Of a DNA stretch of 64,000 bases, positions 29,000 through 37,358 are shown piece by piece. The notes under the pieces were generated by a model, which worked only from the letters and a program-made list of their open reading frames with translations, had not been told where the DNA came from and did not search any database. Position numbers and translations under genes: made by a program. Where the stretch lies: positions 42,189-106,188 of the forward strand of contig NZ_VKDC01000022.1 in assembly GCF_007097395.1 (NCBI RefSeq). Reading direction: 5' to 3'. The DNA comes from Fulvivirga sp. M361 (GTDB taxonomy: Bacteria; Bacteroidota; Bacteroidia; Cytophagales; Cyclobacteriaceae). Every line of letters begins with the position of its first letter. Position 1 is the stretch's first letter.

Positions 29000-31948
29000 T
29001 TAAAAACTAATGTTTAATCCTACTAAAAAAGACTGCACTTGCGGGTAGGTGCCATAGTCTATGTTGGGCGAGATGGTACTGCCACCATCTCTACTTACTT
29101 CAGGGTCATATCCACTGTAATCGGTGAGTGTGTAGAAATTCCTTCCCTGTACATAAACCTTGGCATTTTGCATTCCAAATTTTTCAGATAAGGACGAAGG
29201 CAGGTTATAGGCTAGCGTGAGTTCTCTTATTTTCAAGAAGGACCCATCCTCCACCCAACGTGTTGATATTCGGTCATTATCGCCGGGGTCTCCAAATACA
29301 GCTTGTGGCAGGCTTCCTTCCGTGTTTTCAGGGGTCCATCGGTCCAGCACTGCTGTGGATTGGTTTTTAAAAGAGGACATGGATTCCATTTCAAACCGTG
29401 TGGCATTATAGATGTCCTGGCCTTGTACTCCCTGCAAGAAAATGGTTAGCTCAATGCCACCATAAGCGAGTCTGTTGGTAATACCCCATGTAAAGTCTGG
29501 CAGTGCATTACCTATGATCTGACGATCTTCATCATTAATAATACCGTTTTCTATACGATCAAGGAATACGATATTGCCGGTCTCGTTGTCCACGCCCTGG
29601 GCCACCCAGCCATAGAAATTACCTATAGGTTGGCCTTCCTGGAGTATACTAACATTTCCCTGGTCAGGAATGCCACCACCAAAGATAGGGTCAGGCCCTA
29701 TCTCCAATACTTTGGATCGGTTAAAGCTGATATTGGCATCTACATTCCAGGTGAAAAGACCGCTGGAGACAGGTTGCGCATTTAAACCAATTTCCAGCCC
29801 CTTATTCTCCAGGGAGCCTATGTTTTGTAGTGAACCGGGATATCCTGTAGTGTTTGGTAGTTGGTTAAACAACAGCATATCAGATGTTCTTTTGTGGTAT
29901 ACATCTATCTTGGCACTAATCCGTCCGCCGAAAAGATCCGCATCTACCCCAATATTATGCTGCGTGGTACTTTCCCACCTTAAATCCTCATTGTTTACCT
30001 GGTCTGGAAAAATGCCTGGCGATATTTCTCCGTCAAACGGGTAGTTAGCGCCTGAACCGTAGGTGCCGAAAGAGCTGTAATTACCAATGTTCTGATTTCC
30101 TGTAATACCGAAGCTATACCTTAGTTTTAGGTTGTTCAGCCATGAAATGTCGTCTAAAAAGTCTTCTTCCGAAATATTCCATCCTACGGAAGCAGATGGA
30201 AAATATCCGTATCTGTTACCATCACCAAATCGGGAAGAACCATCGGCCCTCATGGATGCTGACAACAGGTATTTGTTCTTATAGTTATAGGTACCTCTGA
30301 TAAAATGTGAAACCAGTGACCATTCGGCTATCCGCGCATCGACGTCAATCGGCTCTGATGCTGCCGCAGCCGTTGGTATAGACCCATTGGCAAAACCCCG
30401 GGCAAGCAGATAGGTGCTTTCCCACTTAGACTGCTGAAAGGAGGTTCCCAGTAGTAAATCTATGTTGTGTCCCTCTCCGAAATCTCTGTGGTAGTTTAAC
30501 GTGTTTTCCCAAACCCAAATCAGTTCATTGAAGGTTTCATTTGAAGCCTCCCCTTCCTGTGCACGTCCATTTCCCGTGGTGAATGGGTCTACAAAACGAT
30601 CTGCTTTTGAATTGTTATAATCTACAGCAACAGAAGACTTAAAAAGGACATCCATGGGGAGTGTATATTCGGCATAAACATTGGCGAGTACTTTATTGGT
30701 AAAAGAAGTTTGCTGCTGGCCTCTGACCAAGGCAATTGGATTTTCCCAGGCTTGATAGGGATTTAAAGGATAGGTGCCGTCTGCATTTCGGACCGGGATA
30801 ATAGGTGGGGTAGTCAATGCGCTAAGTACTACGCCTCCGTTGTTGACCCTTTGATTGTCGCTTATAGCATCAAACGTGGTATGACTTAAAGCTATACTAT
30901 TACCTACCTTCAGGTTGGATAGTAGTTTCCTGTCCTGGTTGAACCTAACGGAAAATCGTTCGAAATCAGAAGGAGCGATGACACCTTCCTGATTCTGATA
31001 TCCCGCAGATACGAAAAAAGTACCGTCTTCACTGCCACCGGAAAATGCTAACTGATAGTTTTGGATAGAGGCCGGGTCATATAATTCCTGCTGCCAGTCG
31101 GTATTAAATTCGAAGTCAAAAGGATTGTCCAATACGGATAGGCCCGCATTCAGACGCGCTGTATTAAGAAGGTCCATATACTGTTCGGAGTTCAGCACCG
31201 GAATGGTATTAGTTACGCTTTCGAATCCGACATAGCTGGAAAAATTCAAAGTTGGTTTGGTAGCATTACCCCTTTTGGTGGTGATGAGTACTACTCCATT
31301 GGCTGCCCGTGCTCCATAGATAGATGCGGAAGCCGCATCTTTCAATATATCAATGGATTCTACATCTGACGGGTTAATACCTTCGGTGTTTAAAACCGGT
31401 ACTCCATCTACTACATAAAGAGGTTCATTCCCACCGGTAACGGATGTTGCTCCCCGGATTCTGATCGATATTCCTGCTCCGGGACGACCGGATGGTTGAA
31501 TGACCTGAACGCCAGGCGCCTTGCCGTTAATGGATTGTTCAATATTCACAAAAGGTTTGTTTTCAATGATCTGTGCATCCAGCGAAGTGACCGCCGTGGT
31601 AAGCTTTTTTTCAGATGTTTCTCCGTAACCAATGACAACGACTTCCGACAGGGATACGATGTCCGGATCGAGGTTTACACTGAGTGAGGTTTGGTTGCCA
31701 ACCTTTATTTCTACGGGGTTATAACCTACAAAAGAGAAAACCAGGATATCATCAGGGTTTGCCGGGATGCTGAAATTCCCGTCAAAATCAGATACCGTGC
31801 CTTGACTTGAATCCTTTATTAGAATATTTACTCCGGGCAAAGGACCGTCGTCATCAGAAGAATAAACCCTACCACTGATTATATTGGCTTGCCCAAAAGC
31901 CCAGATTGTGGTAGAAAAAAAAAGTAAAAACAGTAATTGTGTTTTCAT
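29000..31948 (-). CDS. SusC/RagA-family TonB-linked outer membrane transporter
   Basis: A 982-residue barrel transporter importing glycan fragments with energy from TonB. A signal peptide (about 1-19) precedes a carboxypeptidase-regulatory-like domain (ISGRVYSSDDDGPLPGVNIL), the SusC box EVVVIGYGETSEKKLT, a plug domain (VDGVPVLNTEGINPSDVESI) and the beta-barrel ending VQSFLVGLNISF. There is no N-terminal STN domain, so it should not signal through an anti-sigma factor. That fits control by a separate sensor, such as the receptor encoded at 32201-34060. It is the first gene of the PUL, with a 252-bp upstream spacer containing repeats. Confidence 0.97.
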   Translation of the reverse strand: MKTQLLFLLFFSTTIWAFGQANIISGRVYSSDDDGPLPGVNILIKDSSQGTVSDFDGNFSIPANPDDILVFSFVGYNPVEIKVGNQTSLSVNLDPDIVSLSEVVVIGYGETSEKKLTTAVTSLDAQIIENKPFVNIEQSINGKAPGVQVIQPSGRPGAGISIRIRGATSVTGGNEPLYVVDGVPVLNTEGINPSDVESIDILKDAASASIYGARAANGVVLITTKRGNATKPTLNFSSYVGFESVTNTIPVLNSEQYMDLLNTARLNAGLSVLDNPFDFEFNTDWQQELYDPASIQNYQLAFSGGSEDGTFFVSAGYQNQEGVIAPSDFERFSVRFNQDRKLLSNLKVGNSIALSHTTFDAISDNQRVNNGGVVLSALTTPPIIPVRNADGTYPLNPYQAWENPIALVRGQQQTSFTNKVLANVYAEYTLPMDVLFKSSVAVDYNNSKADRFVDPFTTGNGRAQEGEASNETFNELIWVWENTLNYHRDFGEGHNIDLLLGTSFQQSKWESTYLLARGFANGSIPTAAAASEPIDVDARIAEWSLVSHFIRGTYNYKNKYLLSASMRADGSSRFGDGNRYGYFPSASVGWNISEEDFLDDISWLNNLKLRYSFGITGNQNIGNYSSFGTYGSGANYPFDGEISPGIFPDQVNNEDLRWESTTQHNIGVDADLFGGRISAKIDVYHKRTSDMLLFNQLPNTTGYPGSLQNIGSLENKGLEIGLNAQPVSSGLFTWNVDANISFNRSKVLEIGPDPIFGGGIPDQGNVSILQEGQPIGNFYGWVAQGVDNETGNIVFLDRIENGIINDEDRQIIGNALPDFTWGITNRLAYGGIELTIFLQGVQGQDIYNATRFEMESMSSFKNQSTAVLDRWTPENTEGSLPQAVFGDPGDNDRISTRWVEDGSFLKIRELTLAYNLPSSLSEKFGMQNAKVYVQGRNFYTLTDYSGYDPEVSRDGGSTISPNIDYGTYPQVQSFLVGLNISF

Positions 31949-32083
31949 AGGTGCTTAGTTTGCATTAAATAAAAAGGTGTGATGGTTCAGCTTTGCGGGG
32001 CTGTAAAATCAGTGACTGAATTCATCGCACAGTGAAGTTTTGATAAAGGGCAGACAAGATCAAAAAAACGATCGGAGAATCTC

Positions 32084-32095
32084 GCAATCGATTGC
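32084..32095. promoter_or_regulatory. 12-bp perfect palindrome upstream of susC
   Basis: GCAATCGATTGC is self-complementary and lies 136 bp upstream of the susC start, between that start and two direct repeats. It could be an operator; its use is not shown. Confidence 0.3.
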
Positions 32096-32122
32096 AAATA
32101 GTGGAGGATATGAGCCGGTTAT

Positions 32123-32205
32123 ATACGCATTACTATCAGTGAAATTCCATCGTATTGGCCTAAAAAGTGGTTTATCCCAAAATATGAATACGCATTATTA
32201 TCAAT
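32123..32205. promoter_or_regulatory. Two direct repeats upstream of susC (candidate regulator sites)
   Basis: ATACGCATTACTATCAGT (32123-32140) and ATACGCATTATTATCAAT (32188-32205) agree at 16 of 18 bases and are 65 bp apart, about six helical turns. They lie 175 and 240 bp upstream of the susC ATG. The second covers the stop codon of the receptor-regulator gene. Both lie upstream of the PUL and are its best candidate binding sites. Confidence 0.5.
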
Positions 32206-34060
32206 AATCGAAAAAAACGATAATATCTTGGTTTTTGAGGGTTTCCTTGTGGTCATTTCCGCTCAACGCTTTTCTAAGTTTTTCACGAAAAGCCGAACAG
32301 GTGGCAACTCTAAGTTTCAATATTCTTGACAATTCTACTGTGGTAATTTTCGTTCCCGTAAGTTCAAGGTGGGAGATATAGAAAGCTTTCTGTAGAGGGA
32401 ATTTAACATTATGAAATACGGTGTGCGAAGTGGCGGATTCAATGTATCCGCAGCGGGAGCACCTCCTGGAATGATGTTTTTGCTGATTCCCATTTGTATG
32501 ACCACACTTTTTACATTCGAAACCCTGGCTCCATTTAACATCAGCCAGGTACTGATAGCATATCATATCATCCGGAAAGATCTTTATGAATTCAGCGTAA
32601 TTAACCCCTCGTGAAAGCAATTTCTTTCGGATCTCTTGCTTCGATTCTTTTTTGATCTTCCAATTGTCAATGTCCAGCATGGCATTCATCTTATTGATCT
32701 CAGCGGCTTGTTCTGCCATTTGGTCATGGGTTTTTTTCAGCTCTTCGTTTTTAATGTTTAGCTCTAACGTACGTTCCCTGACTCTTTGCTCCAACTCCCT
32801 GTTTACTTTGGTCTGAAGCCTGCTATTGATTTCGTGTTGCTTAACTATTCGCCTCATAGCCCTGTCTTTTTTGTTTTTCAGGATCCTGACTTTGTCGCCA
32901 AGGGCAAAGGAAAGTGCAATTAATTGCAGGAGAAAAGCCATGTTTAGCGCATAGTAATTAATTACACCCGAGCCAATGTTACCGATCCCAGTCGCTAACA
33001 ACAGCTTCGTAATGGAACCTATCAGTAAAAAGAAGAAAGCCAATGTAGCCAGTCGTGCAGGCTTATACCCTCGCCAAAGAAAGTAGGTACTAATCGCCAA
33101 TACAAAAACAAGTGGTACGATATCTATGTATAAATGATCAAACCAGGTCTTATCGAAAAATAAGCAGCTGAAAAAATAAACGCTTCTCAGTGCCAGTACC
33201 CCATTTAACATTGTGTTCAGTTTGGGCGCTTTATACTTTAAGTGTAAAAAGTGTTTGGTAAAGAATATACCAAATACGGAAATGAAAAACATGAATACCC
33301 CGTAGGCTATCTCATTCCAAAACGGCCAGTGCGACCATAAATACTGGTAAGAAAACCCGTCTGAGCTACTGAAAAAAAGTGCTACGCTGTAGGCATACAA
33401 TACAAAGTGGAGATAGGGCGTCTCCCTGATGGTGAAATAAAGCAACAGGTTATATAGTCCTATCAATATGATCAATCCATAGAAAATACCGAATAAGAAG
33501 TACTCATTAAGTGAGTAGAAGGAAAAGAAATCATAGGATCTCACTACTAAAATGATATCGATAGGATGGGATGCCTTCACTTTGAAATAGTAGGTGAGCT
33601 CCTTGTTATGATCATTTTCTATGGGGATTATAAAGTTTTTATGTTTGATACGCCTCATAGAAAATGGTGCAGCATCTCCTAATAAAATAGTATCATACCT
33701 GTTATTGGGTTTTGGAATAAAGGCAAAGATGCTATCGATGGTTTGATCAAAGAACTCTAAGAGCCATTGCTTTTGAGAATTACTGTGATGGTTGATCTTT
33801 ATCCTGACCCAGTAAGCAGAATGAATGTTGTAGTTCTTAGGGGCAAAATCCGTATTTGGCTTAAAAGTATGATCATGATGACCATCCAGAATGTTTTTCA
33901 GGGTGATACTGTCTTTTGGGTCTTCCAGGTATTCGATAAAATCATAGACAAAAATGTGTTGGTCTGTAGAATCGGCGATATCGTAAGTGTGTTGACCATA
34001 GAGGCTGGTGGTAGCCACTAGCAACAAAGGAAGGGAATATTTTATCAGTTTTGTAATCAA
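32201..34060 (-). CDS. 7TMR-DISM-type membrane receptor fused to an IS1595/ISXO2-type transposase zinc-ribbon and HTH head
   Basis: A 619-residue protein. A signal peptide (to about 23, LLLVATTSLYGQ) is followed by an extracellular beta domain of 7TMR-DISM extracellular type (about 30-180, SAYWVRIKINHHSNSQKQWL, FFDQTIDSIFAFI). Seven membrane helices lie between about 185 and 390, then a coiled coil (about 395-475, NRELEQRVRERTLELNIKNE). No kinase or cyclase follows. Instead a linker leads to a four-Cys zinc ribbon with C516, C519, C534 and C537 (FECKKCGH, RRCSRCGY) and a helical segment (TTVELSRILKLRVATCSAFR). This matches the zinc-ribbon N-terminal part of IS1595/ISXO2-type transposases, without their DDE domain. 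It probably senses a ligand outside and binds DNA inside. It is encoded just upstream of susC on the same strand, so PUL control is the likely job. The fusion and function are inference from motifs. Confidence 0.8.
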   Translation of the reverse strand: MITKLIKYSLPLLLVATTSLYGQHTYDIADSTDQHIFVYDFIEYLEDPKDSITLKNILDGHHDHTFKPNTDFAPKNYNIHSAYWVRIKINHHSNSQKQWLLEFFDQTIDSIFAFIPKPNNRYDTILLGDAAPFSMRRIKHKNFIIPIENDHNKELTYYFKVKASHPIDIILVVRSYDFFSFYSLNEYFLFGIFYGLIILIGLYNLLLYFTIRETPYLHFVLYAYSVALFFSSSDGFSYQYLWSHWPFWNEIAYGVFMFFISVFGIFFTKHFLHLKYKAPKLNTMLNGVLALRSVYFFSCLFFDKTWFDHLYIDIVPLVFVLAISTYFLWRGYKPARLATLAFFFLLIGSITKLLLATGIGNIGSGVINYYALNMAFLLQLIALSFALGDKVRILKNKKDRAMRRIVKQHEINSRLQTKVNRELEQRVRERTLELNIKNEELKKTHDQMAEQAAEINKMNAMLDIDNWKIKKESKQEIRKKLLSRGVNYAEFIKIFPDDMICYQYLADVKWSQGFECKKCGHTNGNQQKHHSRRCSRCGYIESATSHTVFHNVKFPLQKAFYISHLELTGTKITTVELSRILKLRVATCSAFREKLRKALSGNDHKETLKNQDIIVFFDY

Positions 34061-34479
34061 TTGAATATCAACAAGTTATTATAAATTATTGAATTGGACC
34101 TCGATTTTTTTATTGAAAAATCCATCAGCCGGCCGGGGGTTGAGAATAGAAGAGTTATTGTTTATTATAATTCAGGCTCACCAAATGGGTAATGAAGTTA
34201 CTATAAAATCAGTTTATGACCATATGACCTTTGATCTGGTTTTTCAAAGCTTTTGAGAGAAGTCAGGCTCGGTAATGTTCTGAGAAAGCGGCGCCATCGT
34301 TGTGGCTAAAGTGTTATCTTAGCCTTGATGAACATAAGGATCTCGATTGTCCTGTTATTTTTTTCGGCTCAGCTGTAAGCTATAGTTTTTATACTTTCCT
34401 TACATTCAAATGGTTTCTCAAAAATAGATCTGTAACGTGGTGTCAAAAACGCTTAAACTTGAAAAAAAGAACTTTTGCC
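34061..34479. other. Spacer between the receptor gene and the beta-helix gene
   Basis: About 420 bp holding the divergent upstream regions of both genes. An open frame from 34300 into the lipoprotein gene has no signal-like or family-like content and is taken as chance. I found no convincing TAnnTTTG promoter box or conserved RNA. Confidence 0.4.
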
Positions 34480-35580
34480 ATGAAAAAAGGATTTAGATGG
34501 AGTTTTTTATTGGTGCTATTGCTCTGGAGTTGTGGAGATGATGACGAAGGTCAGTTGTTGGATGTACATAACCCACTGGAAAACCCGGCAGATGGCCCTG
34601 CTGCAGGTAATCCGGAGGGTAACAGTCCCATTCCTGCTGAAGCTGCTACAGAAGATGTGTCCTCTCCGGACCAGGTAGTTGGCACCGGAACTGCTGAAAG
34701 TTGTACCTGTGATGCTTTTGTGGATGCCGTAGCCAAAGGGGGTACGATCACCTTTGATTGTGGACCGGACCCAGTAGTGATCCGTATGGATAAGCCTGCT
34801 AAAGTATTCAATGATGCGGATCCGGATGTTGTCATAGATGGAGGAGGTCTCGTTACCTTAAGTGGTGACGGAAAAACACGTATTTTATATATGAATACCT
34901 GTGACCAGGATCAGAACTGGACTACCTCACACTGTCAGAACCAGGACCACCCGAGATTGACCGTTCAGAATATAACATTTGCCGATGGGAACTCTACTGC
35001 TGAATCGGAATATGATGGAGGCGGAGCAATTTGGGTGCGTGGAGGAAGGTTTAAGATGGTTAATTGCCGGTTTTTTAATAATGTATGTGCTGCTTTAGGC
35101 CCTGACGTGGGAGGTGGCGCTGTACGTGTATTCAGCCAATACAATAACCAGCCTGTCTATGTGGTCAACACCACTTTTGGAGGAGCTGAAGGGTATGGGA
35201 ACACAGGTTCAAATGGTGGGGCAATTAGTAGTATAGGTGTGTCATGGACCATTATCAACAGTTTTTTTTCTCACAACAAAGCCATTGGGAATGGTGGTAA
35301 TCCTGCTTCTGACAATACTCGGGGAGGGGGAAGTGGAGGAGCCATTTATAATGATGGGAATACCATGACGCTTACTGTGCTCGGTTCAAAAATTGAAGAG
35401 AATGAAGTCAATTCTTTTGGTTCGGCTATATTTTTTGTCTCTAATGACCATTCAGGAAATATCAGGATCGATAACTCTACCATACAAAACAATATAGGCG
35501 GTTCCTGGTATCCTGTTTATCCGTCTATTTCCATGCATAGTGATACTCCAATAGAAGTCAGTAATTCAATAATTCAATAG
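34480..35580 (+). CDS. Surface lipoprotein with right-handed beta-helix repeats
   Basis: A 366-residue protein starting at the ATG at 34480, chosen because MKKGFRWSFLLVLLLWSCGDDDEGQ is a complete lipoprotein signal; the frame is open 180 bp further upstream without meaning. The acidic residues after the lipobox Cys predict surface display. A low-complexity Pro/Ala/Glu linker (about 25-60) precedes the repeat domain, where coils carry patterns such as VQNITFADGNSTAE, MVNCRFFNNVCAALG, IINSFFSHNKAIGNG and IDNSTIQNN. Its fold resembles pectate-lyase-type and polymorphic outer-membrane proteins. It may bind or cut polysaccharide; no catalytic site is identifiable. Confidence 0.82.
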   Translation: MKKGFRWSFLLVLLLWSCGDDDEGQLLDVHNPLENPADGPAAGNPEGNSPIPAEAATEDVSSPDQVVGTGTAESCTCDAFVDAVAKGGTITFDCGPDPVVIRMDKPAKVFNDADPDVVIDGGGLVTLSGDGKTRILYMNTCDQDQNWTTSHCQNQDHPRLTVQNITFADGNSTAESEYDGGGAIWVRGGRFKMVNCRFFNNVCAALGPDVGGGAVRVFSQYNNQPVYVVNTTFGGAEGYGNTGSNGGAISSIGVSWTIINSFFSHNKAIGNGGNPASDNTRGGGSGGAIYNDGNTMTLTVLGSKIEENEVNSFGSAIFFVSNDHSGNIRIDNSTIQNNIGGSWYPVYPSISMHSDTPIEVSNSIIQ

Positions 35581-35669
35581 CTCTTTTCCTTATTGACTAT
35601 TTTTTTTATAGAGTGGATAAGCTGAAGGTCAGTTCAGGTTTTGTAAGAAATAACTGAAATATAAAAACG

Positions 35670-35694
35670 AAGGCGTCTCAAATAGGACGCCTTT
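35670..35694 (+). terminator. Rho-independent terminator after the beta-helix gene
   Basis: AAGGCGTC (35670-35677) pairs with GACGCCTT (35686-35693), followed by a short T run. It lies 90 bp after the stop at 35580. Confidence 0.7.
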
Positions 35695-35699
35695 TGCAC

Positions 35700-36145
35700 G
35701 GTTGCTGTTCCAGTTTATCTATCAGGCCTCTTCATTCAAACCGGTGAATGGATGGGGTGATGTAGTTTTTGTCAGTTATTAAAAAGGAATTCATGACAAA
35801 TGTCTCTTAAAAGGTAATTTGGGGATTATTCTAATGTCAGGCGGAATGTTCATCGAAAAGTGTTAAGTAATTGATAAACAGATGTTTAATTTGTTTCAAT
35901 ACACCTATTTGACACTGGTAAAATACTTTTAGCAGTCAACGAAATGAAAAATCCTTTGCTTATGGCTAATGAAGAGCCATGGAAAGCAAGCAGATTTTGC
36001 CGAAAATTCAATAATTTAACAACTGATCGCTAGAATTTTAAGATATCAGAAATTCTAGCTCTTGTTTTTCCATGTATCCAATAGGTTTTGAGTCCATGTT
36101 TTGTCCGAAGTGTGGGGTTTCTGAACCTCCATATCGTCACCTAAA
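35700..36145. other. Upstream region of the Gfo/Idh/MocA gene
   Basis: About 445 bp without a supportable gene. The A/T-rich text just before the ATG at 36146 presumably holds the promoter, but I cannot assign boxes with confidence. Confidence 0.4.
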
Positions 36146-37348
36146 ATGAAAGAAAAAGGAATTTCACGAAGAAACTTTTTATCGGCAGGAATGCTGTTAA
36201 CAGGGGGAGTTGTGCTCTCTGACCCGGTAAGTATATTGAAATCATCTTATAACGATTCGCCCCTTGGGATCGGAATTATAGGCACGGGTAGTCGTGGAAA
36301 GGGATTGGCATCACTGCTGAAGGACGTACCTTCTATCAAGTTGGTAGCCTGCAGTGATATCTTACCGTTTCACTTGAAAGAAGCTATGCAGTATGGGGAT
36401 GCCGATACCAGGGCATATGAGGATTATCATGCATTACTTGATGACAAGAAGGTAGACGCCGTAATTATTGCCACGCCATTTGGCACACATGCAGAAATAG
36501 CGTTAAAAGCCCTGGAGGCGGATAAGCATGTCTTTTGCGAAAAAACAATGAGCTATGGTTTTGGTCCTACCAAAGAACTTGTTCAAAAGTCCAGGTCATC
36601 CGGTAAAATTTTTCAAACAGGTCATCAATATCATAGTTCAAAATTGTACCATCATGTTCATAACCTCATTAAAAGTGGATACATTGGTGAAGTAGCCCAT
36701 ATTGAAAGTCAATGGAATAGAAACGGTGATTGGCGAAGGAAAGTGCCGGACCCTAAATGGGAAAAACTGGTCAACTGGCGCATGTATCGTGACATGTCCG
36801 GAGGGCTGACGGCAGAACTCTGTTCTCATCAGATTGATTTTGTGAATTGGATTACAGACGCTCACCCTGTAAAAGTAGCCGGTTTTGGTGGCATTGATTA
36901 TTGGAAAGATGGCAGGGAAACTTACGATAACGTACATCTGGTCACTGAATATCCCAATGGTTTGAAGGCTACTTTTACTTCTCTAACTACGAACGCCAAA
37001 GATGATTATCTCATCACCGTCAGAGGTAATAAGGGTACCATCGTCCTGGATTATACGAAAGCCTGGCTCTATGCCGAACACAAACGACTATCGGAACTGG
37101 GGATAGTAGATGGAGTGAGCGGTGCCACACGGAAAGCATGGCAAAGCGGAGAAGGATCACCTATCAACGTGACCCACGCAGATCCCAGTTTACAGGCATT
37201 GCTGGATTTTGAAGAAAATATCCGCAAGAATAAAACACCCCTTTCCAATGCAGAAACAGGAGCAAAAGTATCTGTGGTAGTGCAAATGGCGCTGAATGCA
37301 ATGGATAATAACACGGTTGAATACTGGAAAGAGGAATACAATTTTTAA
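36146..37348 (+). CDS. Gfo/Idh/MocA-family oxidoreductase with Tat-type signal
   Basis: A 400-residue NAD(P)-dependent sugar oxidoreductase. The N-terminus ISRRNFLSAGMLLTGGVVLS is a twin-arginine export signal, so the folded enzyme with cofactor goes to the periplasm. The Rossmann motif GIGIIGTGSRGKGLAS starts near residue 42. The family EKP motif appears as EKTMSYGFGP, and TGHQYHSSKLYHHVH with TAELCSHQIDFVNW carry probable catalytic residues. It is followed at once by a double DUF1080 protein. A Gfo/Idh enzyme with a DUF1080 protein is the pairing described for oxidation of a sugar at C3 and cleavage of the 3-keto-glycoside. The substrate is unknown. Confidence 0.9.
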   Translation: MKEKGISRRNFLSAGMLLTGGVVLSDPVSILKSSYNDSPLGIGIIGTGSRGKGLASLLKDVPSIKLVACSDILPFHLKEAMQYGDADTRAYEDYHALLDDKKVDAVIIATPFGTHAEIALKALEADKHVFCEKTMSYGFGPTKELVQKSRSSGKIFQTGHQYHSSKLYHHVHNLIKSGYIGEVAHIESQWNRNGDWRRKVPDPKWEKLVNWRMYRDMSGGLTAELCSHQIDFVNWITDAHPVKVAGFGGIDYWKDGRETYDNVHLVTEYPNGLKATFTSLTTNAKDDYLITVRGNKGTIVLDYTKAWLYAEHKRLSELGIVDGVSGATRKAWQSGEGSPINVTHADPSLQALLDFEENIRKNKTPLSNAETGAKVSVVVQMALNAMDNNTVEYWKEEYNF

Positions 37349-37358
37349 AACGAACATC

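Noticed and set aside
34300..34479. Open frame upstream of the beta-helix lipoprotein as its N-terminus
   Set aside because: It would bury a complete lipoprotein signal starting at 34480 inside the protein.
37296..37358. Upstream start for the DUF1080 protein
   Set aside because: It overlaps the end of the oxidoreductase gene and adds residues before a complete signal peptide; the GTG at 37359 is better.
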